Shown here: piece after piece, positions 18,063-25,759 of the stretch
How positions within the stretch are numbered: position 1 is the first letter of the stretch
Layout of the letters: each line of letters begins with the position of its first letter
Source of the DNA: Streptomyces sp. SLBN-31
GTDB lineage: Bacteria > Actinomycetota > Actinomycetes > Streptomycetales > Streptomycetaceae
DNA length: 64,000 nucleotides
NCBI RefSeq assembly: GCF_006715395.1
Contig: NZ_VFNC01000001.1
Span: forward strand, 186,001-250,000
Reading direction: 5' to 3'
Made by a program: the position numbers and the translations under genes
Notes under the pieces: generated by a model
What the model saw: only the letters and a program-made list of their open reading frames with translations
What the model was told of the DNA's origin: nothing
The model's database searches: none

Positions 18063-18971
18063 ATGGCTGATGAGAACACGCAGGGTTTCATGATCGGTGA
18101 CGTCGAGGTCCGCAGGGTCGTCGAATGGCAGGCGCCGTACGCCCCCGCCCGCGAACTCGTCCCGGGCGTCGAGGCGGAGGTGTGGGAGGACAACCGCCGG
18201 TTGCTGAGCCCCGACCACTGGGATCCGGAGACCGGACAGGCCATGGTCGCCCTGCAGACCTGGGTGCTGCGCAGCGCGGGACGGACCGTGCTGGTGGACA
18301 CGGGGGTCGGGCACGGGCGGGAGCGGCCCGGGAACCCCTTCTTCCACCGGCAGAGCGGGGTGGGGCTGCCCGCGCGGCTCAAGTCGCTGGCCGGTGTGCG
18401 GCCCGAGGACGTCGACGTCGTGGTCAACACCCACATCCACGGCGACCACGTCGGCTGGAACACCCAGGACGTGGACGGCACCTGGACGCCGACCTTCCCC
18501 GCGGCCACCTACCTCCTCCCCGCCGCCGACGACCACCACTTCGGCCCCCGCGGCGGCTACGGCGGCGGCCTGCGCCCCGACGACCGGCTGGTCTACGAGG
18601 ACAGCGTCGCTCCGGTGCACGCGTCCGGGCAGGCCCGGCTGTGGGACGGGTACCACCGGATCGACGAGAACCTCACCCTGGAAGCGGCCCCGGGGCACAC
18701 CCCTGGCTCCTCGGTGCTGCGCGTGGCCTCCCGCGGCGAACATGCCGTCTTCGTCGGCGATCTGCTGCACAGCCCGGTCCAGATCCTGCGCCCCGAGTGC
18801 AGCAGCTGTTTCTGCCTGGACCCGGAGCAGGCCGTCACCAGCCGTCGGCGGGTGCTGGAACGGGCTGCCGAACAGCGGGAGTTGGTGGTTCCCGCGCACT
18901 TCGGCGGAGCGGGTGTCGCCGAAGTGCGGCGCAGGGGCGGCTCGTTCGAGGTGGTCGACCGGACGCCGTAG
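18063..18971 (+). CDS. MBL-fold metallo-hydrolase
   Basis: 302-residue zinc hydrolase of the metallo-beta-lactamase superfamily. The metal ligands are visible: THIHGDHVGW (about 122-131, HxHxDH), the second-shell His in APGHTPGS, Asp in VFVGDLLHS and the last His in VVPAHFGG. The spacing and the long loop after the first motif resemble the lactonase / methyl-parathion-hydrolase branch, but no substrate can be assigned. ATG at 18063 lacks a good Shine-Dalgarno, so the start is provisional; ATG 18090 is an alternative. No signal peptide, hence cytoplasmic. Divergent from, and probably controlled by, the adjacent AraC regulator. Confidence 0.87.
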   Translation: MADENTQGFMIGDVEVRRVVEWQAPYAPARELVPGVEAEVWEDNRRLLSPDHWDPETGQAMVALQTWVLRSAGRTVLVDTGVGHGRERPGNPFFHRQSGVGLPARLKSLAGVRPEDVDVVVNTHIHGDHVGWNTQDVDGTWTPTFPAATYLLPAADDHHFGPRGGYGGGLRPDDRLVYEDSVAPVHASGQARLWDGYHRIDENLTLEAAPGHTPGSSVLRVASRGEHAVFVGDLLHSPVQILRPECSSCFCLDPEQAVTSRRRVLERAAEQRELVVPAHFGGAGVAEVRRRGGSFEVVDRTP

Positions 18972-19019
18972 TACCGCGTCGCGTCGACAAGGCCGTACCC
19001 CGCACGGTAGTCATGAGAC

Positions 19020-20873
19020 ATGAGTGCAGGCGGTGAACATACGCGCGAGGGCCGGTTGCTCGGTGGACGCTACCGGCTGACCCGGCGCATCGGATCCGGC
19101 GGCATGGGCACCGTGTGGCAGGCCCACGACGAGCTCGTGGACCGGGACGTCGCCGTCAAGGAGCCCCGGCTGCCCGGCGATCCGCAGGACGAGCACCGGC
19201 AGCGGGCCGCCCACCGCCTCTACCGCGAGGCCCGCGCCGCCGCCCGCGTCGACCATCCGGCCGCCGTCTCCATCCACGACGTGGTGGTCGAGGAGGACGG
19301 ACTCCCTTGGATCGTCATGGAGTTGGTCCGCGGCGAGTCCCTGCACGAGGTGCTGCGGCGCGGCCCGGTGGACGCCCGTGAGGCGGCCCGTATCGGCCTG
19401 GCCGTCCTCGGGGCCCTGGGTGCCGCGCATGCCGTCGGCATCGTCCACCGGGACGTCAAGCCCGCCAACGTCCTGCTCGGCCCGCACGGCCGCGTCGTCC
19501 TCACCGACTTCGGCATCGCGCATGTGCAGGGCGAGGAATCCCTCACGATGAGCGGGGAGTTCGTCGGCTCGCTGGAGTTCGTCGCGCCGGAGCGGATGTC
19601 GGGCCGCAGCGCCGGTCCCCCCTCCGACCTGTGGTCGCTGGGCGTCCTGCTGTACGCGGCCGTGGAAGGGGCTTCGCCGTTTCGGCGTACGACGGTGGAG
19701 TCCACCCTCGCCGCGGTCATCGCCTCCGAGCCGCCCGAACCGAAACAGGCCGGCCCCCTCGGCCCGCTGATCGCACGGCTGCTGGTGAAGGATGCCGAGC
19801 AGCGGCCCGGCGCGGAGGAGACGGAGGCCGTGCTGGAGGCGGTGGCCGAGGGGTGGCCGGTGCCGGCCCTCGCCGAGGATGAGATGACGGAGGCTCAGGA
19901 CGCCTCGCGCCCGGCGGAGTCGGGCGACGACTCCGGAACGGTCCGACTCGGGGGAGGAACACCGGCCCGGGCCGCGACGGCACCGACGGCACCGACGGCA
20001 CCGACGGCCGGACGGGAGCCGGAGACCGCCATGGCCGGACCGGAGTCCGAGGCCCCCGCGCCCGCACCGGCACCGGAGGTCCCCGCGGCCGCACCCTCAC
20101 CCGAGGCCCCCGCGCCCGCACCGGAACCGGTGACCGTCGCGGCAGGGCAGGAGCCGGGAGCCGACACGGCGGCCACCTCCGCCGCCTCGGCCCCCCTTGT
20201 CCTCGTACGCCCCGTCCTGCGTCGTCGTGCCGTCCTTGCCGTGGCCGCCGCCGCGCTCGTCGGCGGCACCTGGTTCGCCGCGTCCCGGTTCGCCGAGCCC
20301 GGCGAGTCCGTCACCGGGCACACCGCCACCTACGAGTCGGCCCCGGCCCGCGCGACCCCCTCCGCCACCGCCTCTGCCTCCACCGGCGCCTGGGTCGCCC
20401 ACCCCGAGAGCGACATGGACGCCGTCCTCTCCCTCCCCGCCGCCTACAAGGAGTCCGCCCGCGAGGGCGGTACCGGCGGCCGGCCCCGGCTCGTCGTCTA
20501 CGACACCGGGCTCGTCCAGGTCCGCCTCACCGAGTGGGACCGGGCCCCCGGCAACCCGCTGGACGCCGCGAAGAAGGCCTTCGACACCTGGAACGGCGCC
20601 TATCACGACGCGAGCGGCTCGCAGTACCGCACCGCCTACCAGGACCTCGATGCGGCCGTCGCCGACACCGCCTACGGGAAGCGGGAGACCCCCGCCCGGG
20701 TCGTGCAGCTCTTCGTCGTCACCGAGGACGACCGCATGTACGAGCTGCGCGTGGACATGCCGAAGGGGACGCCCAGCGAGCGGAAGGGCATGGCGGTGTT
20801 CAAGCAGGCCCGTGACCGGCTCGTGATCGCAAAAAACCGGACCACCGCCCCCTACGCCCGCACAACGCCCTGA
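19020..20873 (+). CDS. Membrane Ser/Thr protein kinase (kinase 6 of array)
   Basis: 617-residue receptor kinase starting at ATG 19020. The kinase domain (about 12-270) keeps GSGGMGTVW, AVKEPRLP, HRDVKPANVLL, DFGIAH and APERMSG. A 110-residue Ala/Pro/Glu-rich linker with short repeats (APTAPTAPTA, then PEAPAPAPEP) precedes the membrane helix (about 398-424). The external domain (about 440-617) is the most divergent of the set but retains the initial motif (DMDAVLSLPAAYKES). It is separated from kinases 1-5 by the AraC/MBL pair, although its kinase domain is closest by eye to kinase 5 (both carry AVKEPR), which suggests the array was contiguous before that pair arrived. Confidence 0.92.
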   Translation: MSAGGEHTREGRLLGGRYRLTRRIGSGGMGTVWQAHDELVDRDVAVKEPRLPGDPQDEHRQRAAHRLYREARAAARVDHPAAVSIHDVVVEEDGLPWIVMELVRGESLHEVLRRGPVDAREAARIGLAVLGALGAAHAVGIVHRDVKPANVLLGPHGRVVLTDFGIAHVQGEESLTMSGEFVGSLEFVAPERMSGRSAGPPSDLWSLGVLLYAAVEGASPFRRTTVESTLAAVIASEPPEPKQAGPLGPLIARLLVKDAEQRPGAEETEAVLEAVAEGWPVPALAEDEMTEAQDASRPAESGDDSGTVRLGGGTPARAATAPTAPTAPTAGREPETAMAGPESEAPAPAPAPEVPAAAPSPEAPAPAPEPVTVAAGQEPGADTAATSAASAPLVLVRPVLRRRAVLAVAAAALVGGTWFAASRFAEPGESVTGHTATYESAPARATPSATASASTGAWVAHPESDMDAVLSLPAAYKESAREGGTGGRPRLVVYDTGLVQVRLTEWDRAPGNPLDAAKKAFDTWNGAYHDASGSQYRTAYQDLDAAVADTAYGKRETPARVVQLFVVTEDDRMYELRVDMPKGTPSERKGMAVFKQARDRLVIAKNRTTAPYARTTP

Positions 20874-20977
20874 TCAGCGCAAACCTTGCCAGTGACCACT
20901 GGCGTCGTGTGAGTACTCGGTGAAGCCGCGTTACCGACGGGTACCCAAAGGCTCCGCAGCGGCATACCCTGCGCCTC

Positions 20978-22594
20978 ATGACGGACGCGCAGGCTGCCCC
21001 GGCCAAGACCGGCACCAATCCCCTCGCCCCCGCCCCGGAGGGCGCCCGTACCGCCGCTGACGTGGTCACCCCCGAGCTGGTCGCCCAGCTCACCAAGGGC
21101 GTGGTCGGCTCCGGCCGCACCGCCAACCACACGCCGTTCACCGGCGAGAAGCTGGCCGACCTGCCCGAGTCCACGCCCGCGGACGTGGAGAAGGCCTTCC
21201 AAGCGGCCCGCCGGGCCCAGGCGGTGTGGGAGCAGACGCCGGTACGGCAGCGCGCCGCCGTCCTGCTCCGCTTCCACGACCTGGTCCTGGAGCGTCAGGC
21301 GGAGGTCCTCGACCTCATCCAGCTGGAGACCGGCAAGGCCCGGCTGCACGCCCACGAGGAGGTGCAGGCCGTCGCCGTCGCGGCCCGCCACTACGGCCGC
21401 AAGGCCCCCTCCTACCTGAAGCCCAAGCACCACGCGGGCGCCATGCCCACCCTGACGAGGGTCACCGAGCTGCGCCACCCGCGCGGAGTCGTGGGCCAGA
21501 TCGCCCCCTGGAACTACCCGCTGGAGCTGTCGGTCGGCGACGCGCTGCCCGCCTTCGCCGCCGGCAACGCGGTCGTCATGAAGCCGGACACCGAGACCTG
21601 CCTGACCGCCCTGTGGGCCCGCGACCTGCTCATCGAGGCGGGACTGCCCGCCGACGTCTTCCAGGTCGTCATCGGCGACGGTCCGGTCGTCGGCCCCGAG
21701 ATCGTCAAGTACGCCGACTACGTCTCCTTCACCGGCTCCACCCGCACCGGCCGCGAGGTCGCCCGGGGCGCCGCCGCCCGCCTGGTCGGCGTCTCCCTCG
21801 AACTCGGCGGCAAGAACGCCATGCTGGTCCTTCAGGACGCCGACATAGAGAAGGCGGCCGCCGGCGCCGTCCGGGCCTGCTTCTCCTCCGCGGGCCAGCT
21901 GTGCATCTCCATCGAGCGGCTGTACGTCCACGAGTCCGTCGCCGACGCCTTCCTGGAGCGCTTCGCCGCCCGCACCAGGGCCATGCGGCTCGGCAGGTCG
22001 CTCGCCTACGGCGCCGACATGGGCTCGCTGGTGGGGGAGCGGCAGCTGGAGACCGTCACCCGGCACGTCGACGAGGCCGTCGCCAAGGGCGCCAGGCTCG
22101 TCGCCGGCGGGGTCGCCCGCCCGGACATCGGCCCCTACTTCTTCGAGCCGACGATCCTCGACGGCGTCACCGAGCCGATGGCGGTGTGCACCGAGGAGAC
22201 CTTCGGCCCGGTCGTCTCCGTCTACCGCTTCAGCACCGAGGACGAGGCGATCGAGCAGGCCAACTCCACCGCCTACGGCCTGAATTCGTCGGTCTGGACG
22301 AAGAACGGCTCCCGTGGCCGCGCGGTCGCCGCCCGCCTGCGCACCGGCACCGTCAACGTCAACGAGGGCTACGCGCCCGCCTACGGCAGCGTCCAGTCCC
22401 CGATGGGCGGCATGAAGGACTCCGGCCTCGGCCGCCGCCACGGCTCCGAGGGCATCCTCAAGTACACCGAGGCCCAGACGGTGGCCCAGCAGCGGCTGCT
22501 CCCGATGGCCCCGTCGCTGGGGATGGACGACGAGAAGTACGCGGCGTTCATGAGCCGCAGCCTGAGGCTGATGAAGGCACTGCGCTTCAAGTAG
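20978..22594 (+). CDS. gabD2: Succinic-semialdehyde dehydrogenase, NAD(P)+
   Basis: 538-residue aldehyde dehydrogenase. Oxidises succinic semialdehyde to succinate, the last step of GABA breakdown, feeding the TCA cycle (sucCD lie 38 kb downstream). Motifs: PWNYPLELS and KPDTETCLTA (cofactor site), FTGSTRTGREVA, the catalytic-base segment ELGGKNAM, and the nucleophile in SSAGQLCISIERLYV. FGPVVSVY and NEGYAPAYGSVQSPMGGMKDSGLGRRHG are typical of the GabD2/SSADH branch. ATG at 20978. It stands 104 bases after kinase 6 and just before the GMC oxidoreductase; functional linkage with that gene is uncertain. An 18-bp tandem duplication sits over its stop codon. Confidence 0.9.
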   Translation: MTDAQAAPAKTGTNPLAPAPEGARTAADVVTPELVAQLTKGVVGSGRTANHTPFTGEKLADLPESTPADVEKAFQAARRAQAVWEQTPVRQRAAVLLRFHDLVLERQAEVLDLIQLETGKARLHAHEEVQAVAVAARHYGRKAPSYLKPKHHAGAMPTLTRVTELRHPRGVVGQIAPWNYPLELSVGDALPAFAAGNAVVMKPDTETCLTALWARDLLIEAGLPADVFQVVIGDGPVVGPEIVKYADYVSFTGSTRTGREVARGAAARLVGVSLELGGKNAMLVLQDADIEKAAAGAVRACFSSAGQLCISIERLYVHESVADAFLERFAARTRAMRLGRSLAYGADMGSLVGERQLETVTRHVDEAVAKGARLVAGGVARPDIGPYFFEPTILDGVTEPMAVCTEETFGPVVSVYRFSTEDEAIEQANSTAYGLNSSVWTKNGSRGRAVAARLRTGTVNVNEGYAPAYGSVQSPMGGMKDSGLGRRHGSEGILKYTEAQTVAQQRLLPMAPSLGMDDEKYAAFMSRSLRLMKALRFK

Positions 22595-22657
22595 GCACAT
22601 CAGGCTTCAAGTAGGCCCATCCCGTTCCCGACCACCCGTTCTCGACGAGGAGAGCAC

Positions 22658-24439
22658 GTGCCACAGGACACCTACGACTACGACGTCATCGTCGTCGGTT
22701 CCGGCTTCGGCGGTTCCGTCACCGCCCTTCGCCTCACCGAAAAGGGCTACCGCGTGGGTGTCCTGGAAGCCGGCCGCCGCTTCACCCGCGAGAGCCTGCC
22801 GAAGAACTCCTGGGACCTGAAGAACTACCTGTGGGCCCCCAAGCTCGGCATGTACGGCATCCAGCGCATCCACCTGCTGGGCAACGTCATGGTCCTCGCC
22901 GGCGCGGGCGTCGGCGGCGGCTCGCTCAACTACGCCAACACCCTCTACGTCCCGCCGAAGCCGTTCTTCGACGACCCGCAGTGGCGTGACATCACCGACT
23001 GGCAGGAGGAGCTGAAGCCGTACTACGACCAGGCCCGGCGCATGCTCGGCGTGCGGCTCAACCCGACGATGACCCCCTCCGACGTCCACCTGAAGGCGGC
23101 GGCGGAGCGGATGGGCGTCGGCGACACCTTCCACATGGCGCCCGTCGGCGTGTTCTTCGGCGACGGCGAGGACGCCGACGGCACGGCGAAGGCCAGGCCC
23201 GGCGAGCAGGTCGAGGACCCCTACTTCGGCGGTGCGGGACCCTCCCGCAAGGCCTGCACGGAGTGCGGCGAGTGCATGACCGGCTGCCGCCACGGCGCGA
23301 AGAACACCCTCAACGAGAACTACCTCCACCTCGCCGAGAAGGCGGGCGCGGTCGTGCACCCCATGACCACGGTGGTCTCGATCACGGACGACTCCCAGGG
23401 CGGCTACGCCGTCGCCACCCTGCCGACCGACGACCGCCGCAAGTCCTCCAGGGGCCGCGTCTTCAAGGCCCGCCGGGTCGTCATCGCGGCCGGTACCTAC
23501 GGCACCCAGACCCTGCTGCACCGCATGAAGGCGAACGGCCAGCTCCCGCACCTCTCCGACCGGCTGGGCGAGCTCACCCGCACCAACTCCGAGGCCCTGG
23601 TCGGTGCCCAGACCGACAGCCGCCGCTACCGCAAGGCCACCGGCGAGCCGAAGGTCGACTTCACCCGCGGAGTCGCCATCACGTCCTCGATCCACCCGGA
23701 CGAGAACACCCACATCGAGCCGGTCCGCTACGGCAAGGGATCCAACTCCATGGGCGGCCTCTCCATCCTCCAAGTGCCTTACGCCGAGGGCTCGTCGAGG
23801 GCGCTGGCCTGGCTGCGCAACGCCGCCCGCCACCCCCTGCTCGTCCTGCGCTCCCTGTCCAATCGCCGCTGGTCGGAGCGGACCATCATCGGCCTGGTGA
23901 TGCAGTCGCTGGACAACTCCCTGACGACGTACCTGAAACCGGACGGCGTGGGCAAGGGACTGCTCACCGCCCGGCAGGGCCACGGCGCCCCCAACCCCAA
24001 GCAGATCAAGGCCGCCTCCCAGGCCGCGTCCGTGATTGCCGCCGACATCAACGGCTTCGCCGGGTCCAACGTCGGCGAGCTGATGGGCACCCCACTCACC
24101 GCCCACTTCCTCGGCGGCTGCCCCATCGGTTCCTCCCGCGAGACCGGCGTCATCGACCCCTACCACCGCCTCTACGGCCACCCCGGCATCTCGGTCGTCG
24201 ACGGTGCCGCGGTCTCCGCCAACCTGGGGGTGAACCCGTCCCTCACCATCACCGCGCAGGCCGAGCGCGCGATGTCGTACTGGCCCAACAAGGGCGAGGA
24301 GGACCCGCGTCCGGCGCAGGGGGAGGCGTACGTGCGTCTCGCCCCGGTCGAGCCGAAGAGCCCGGCGGTGCCGGCGGAGGCGTTCGGCGCGCTGCGGCTG
24401 CCCTTCCTCGGGATGCCGGCGGTGCCGCCCAAGAAGTGA
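22658..24439 (+). CDS. GMC-family FAD oxidoreductase with ferredoxin-like Cys cluster
   Basis: 593-residue flavoprotein of the glucose-methanol-choline family, related to actinobacterial ChoD-type sterol or alcohol oxidoreductases. GTG at 22658 follows GACGAGGAGAG. The N-terminal FAD motif is VVGSGFGGSVTALRL. The second family motif is GAGVGGGSLNYANTLY. The C-terminal FAD and active-site segment is HFLGGCPIGSS followed by VVDGAAVSANLGVNPSLTI. About residues 199-211 carry CTECGECMTGC, four Cys in the CxxCxxCxxxC pattern of [4Fe-4S] ferredoxins, followed by HGAKNTLNENYL, as in relatives of mycobacterial ChoD. The substrate is probably a sterol or other hydrophobic alcohol, but this is not visible in sequence. 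Ends in a bidirectional terminator. Confidence 0.87.
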   Translation: MPQDTYDYDVIVVGSGFGGSVTALRLTEKGYRVGVLEAGRRFTRESLPKNSWDLKNYLWAPKLGMYGIQRIHLLGNVMVLAGAGVGGGSLNYANTLYVPPKPFFDDPQWRDITDWQEELKPYYDQARRMLGVRLNPTMTPSDVHLKAAAERMGVGDTFHMAPVGVFFGDGEDADGTAKARPGEQVEDPYFGGAGPSRKACTECGECMTGCRHGAKNTLNENYLHLAEKAGAVVHPMTTVVSITDDSQGGYAVATLPTDDRRKSSRGRVFKARRVVIAAGTYGTQTLLHRMKANGQLPHLSDRLGELTRTNSEALVGAQTDSRRYRKATGEPKVDFTRGVAITSSIHPDENTHIEPVRYGKGSNSMGGLSILQVPYAEGSSRALAWLRNAARHPLLVLRSLSNRRWSERTIIGLVMQSLDNSLTTYLKPDGVGKGLLTARQGHGAPNPKQIKAASQAASVIAADINGFAGSNVGELMGTPLTAHFLGGCPIGSSRETGVIDPYHRLYGHPGISVVDGAAVSANLGVNPSLTITAQAERAMSYWPNKGEEDPRPAQGEAYVRLAPVEPKSPAVPAEAFGALRLPFLGMPAVPPKK

Positions 24440-24451
24440 CTGAGAACGGAA

Positions 24452-24489
24452 GAAGGACCCGCGCTCCCCTCCGAGCGCGGGTCCTTCTT
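24452..24489. terminator. Bidirectional intrinsic terminator
   Basis: Stem GAAGGACCCGCGCTC (24452-24466) with its complement ending at 24489 and a short loop. It lies between the convergent GMC oxidoreductase and surface-protein genes, with CTTCTTCC on the plus side and an A/T-containing tail on the minus side. Confidence 0.85.
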
Positions 24490-24509
24490 CCGTCCTGGGA
24501 CGAGCGTGC

Positions 24510-25529
24510 TTACGCGCCCGCGCCGGCCTTGCGGCGGCGCACCGCGAACACCGCACCGGCACCGGCGACGACGGCGACCCCGCCGACCAGACCGATCACG
24601 GGCAGCGCGGAGCTGGAGCCGGTCTCGGCGAGGTTGCCGGTCGGCAGGTCGGAGATCTCACCCTGGGGCTTCTTCACCGAACCGCCCTTGCTGCCGTTGT
24701 CGCTCGGGGTTGCGGTGCCCGGGTCGGGGTTGGCCGACCCGGCCTTCAGCACCTCGAAGTCGTACTGTGCCCAGCCCTCGGCGATGCAGTCCTGGCCCTC
24801 GATGTTGTCCAGGTAGGCGCCGGAGCCGAAGGAGTAGGCGTCGCCGGCCGGGGCCTTGGCGTCGATGCTGACGCGCAGGTCGACGGACTGGCTCTGGCCG
24901 GCCTTCAGCTTGTCGACGTAGAAGAAGTAGTCACCGGCCCACTCGTCGGAGCCGATCCGGTCCCAGGAACCCGTCTCGGGGTTCTTGAACTCCAGGTCGA
25001 CGTAGGGGCTGAGGAACTTCGACTCGTCGAGCTCGTAGTTCTCCACCTCGGCGTAGAAGGCGACGCCCTCGACGGTGGTCTTCGCGTCGTTGGTGACGGT
25101 CAGCTTGAAGGAGTGGAACCCGTCGCCCGCGACGATCTTGCCCGGCAGGCCCTTGATGTCAGCGGACACCTTGGCGCCTTCGTAGTTCTTGTCGACGTCC
25201 TCGCAGAAGGGCACGTCGGGGTCGGTCGGCTCCTCGCTCGGGTCGGCCGAGACGGAGGGCTCGGCAGAGGCCGACGCGCTCTCGGTGGAGCTCGGGGACG
25301 TCGAGACGGTGGGCGAGGCGGAGTCCGACGGCAGGCCGGTGTCGGAGGGAGTCGACGACGCCGTGTCGGTCGGGGTCGCGGAGGTCGTGTCGGACGCGGT
25401 GTCGGTGGGCGTCGCGGATGTCGTGGTGGTGTCGCCGTCCTCGGCGAACGCGACGGGCGCGGACAGCAGGGCGAGAGGAGCGAGGACCGCGGTCGCGGCC
25501 GCGACACCCATGGCACGGCGAAGCTTCAT
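24510..25529 (-). CDS. Sortase-anchored surface protein (LAETG motif)
   Basis: 339-residue exported protein. The signal peptide is MKLRRAMGVAAATAVLAPLALLS with a predicted cut after AFA. A 70-residue Thr/Ser/Asp/Pro-rich stalk follows, then a folded region (about 100-265) with two Cys (PFCEDVD and GQDCIAEG) that could form a disulfide. The C-terminus has the sorting signal LAETG, a hydrophobic helix (LPVIGLVGGVAVVAGAGAVFAV) and the basic tail RRRKAG. LAxTG is the motif of Streptomyces class E sortases, so the protein should be linked to peptidoglycan. ATG at 25529 is chosen for its upstream TTGAGG; a TTG at 25541 is in frame. The function of the folded region is unknown. Confidence 0.88.
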   Translation of the reverse strand: MKLRRAMGVAAATAVLAPLALLSAPVAFAEDGDTTTTSATPTDTASDTTSATPTDTASSTPSDTGLPSDSASPTVSTSPSSTESASASAEPSVSADPSEEPTDPDVPFCEDVDKNYEGAKVSADIKGLPGKIVAGDGFHSFKLTVTNDAKTTVEGVAFYAEVENYELDESKFLSPYVDLEFKNPETGSWDRIGSDEWAGDYFFYVDKLKAGQSQSVDLRVSIDAKAPAGDAYSFGSGAYLDNIEGQDCIAEGWAQYDFEVLKAGSANPDPGTATPSDNGSKGGSVKKPQGEISDLPTGNLAETGSSSALPVIGLVGGVAVVAGAGAVFAVRRRKAGAGA

Positions 25530-25614
25530 CGAAAACCTCAAGGAGTCCAGTGTGGAGGGCTCCGCGTGTGGGGCGCGGGTGTGGCCCTTGTTCGAGGAGT
25601 TGGATCAGTGAGGC

Positions 25615-25649
25615 CTGTGAAAGGTTGCGCGATCCTTCACAGATTTTTT
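25615..25649 (+). terminator. Hairpin with T6 tract in a divergent spacer
   Basis: CTGTGAAAGG (25615-25624) pairs with CCTTCACAG (25634-25642) with one bulged A, then A and six T. This is a classical intrinsic terminator shape, unusual for this genome, and reads on the plus strand although no plus-strand gene ends just upstream. It could attenuate a transcript entering the gene at 25760 or end an antisense RNA from the surface-protein gene. Confidence 0.45.
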
Positions 25650-25695
25650 ATGTGCCCTGGATCACGTACGCTCTGCTGCTCGACAGGCGACCCAC

Positions 25696-25719
25696 AGTTC
25701 GAACAACGTCAGTTCGAAC
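25696..25719. promoter_or_regulatory. Direct repeat of the palindrome GTTCGAAC
   Basis: AGTTCGAAC occurs at 25696-25704 and again at 25711-25719, 15 bases apart, about 40 bases upstream of the gene starting at 25760. Each copy contains the self-complementary octamer GTTCGAAC. The arrangement suggests an operator bound by two dimers. It does not fit the LexA spacing. Confidence 0.4.
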
Positions 25720-25759
25720 GAATTCGACGACGTCGAGTGACGCAGAAAGGGCCGGCGCC

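Noticed and set aside
25696..25719. Possible LexA box
   Set aside because: The GTTC/GAAC spacing (7 or more) does not match the actinobacterial LexA consensus with 4 central bases.
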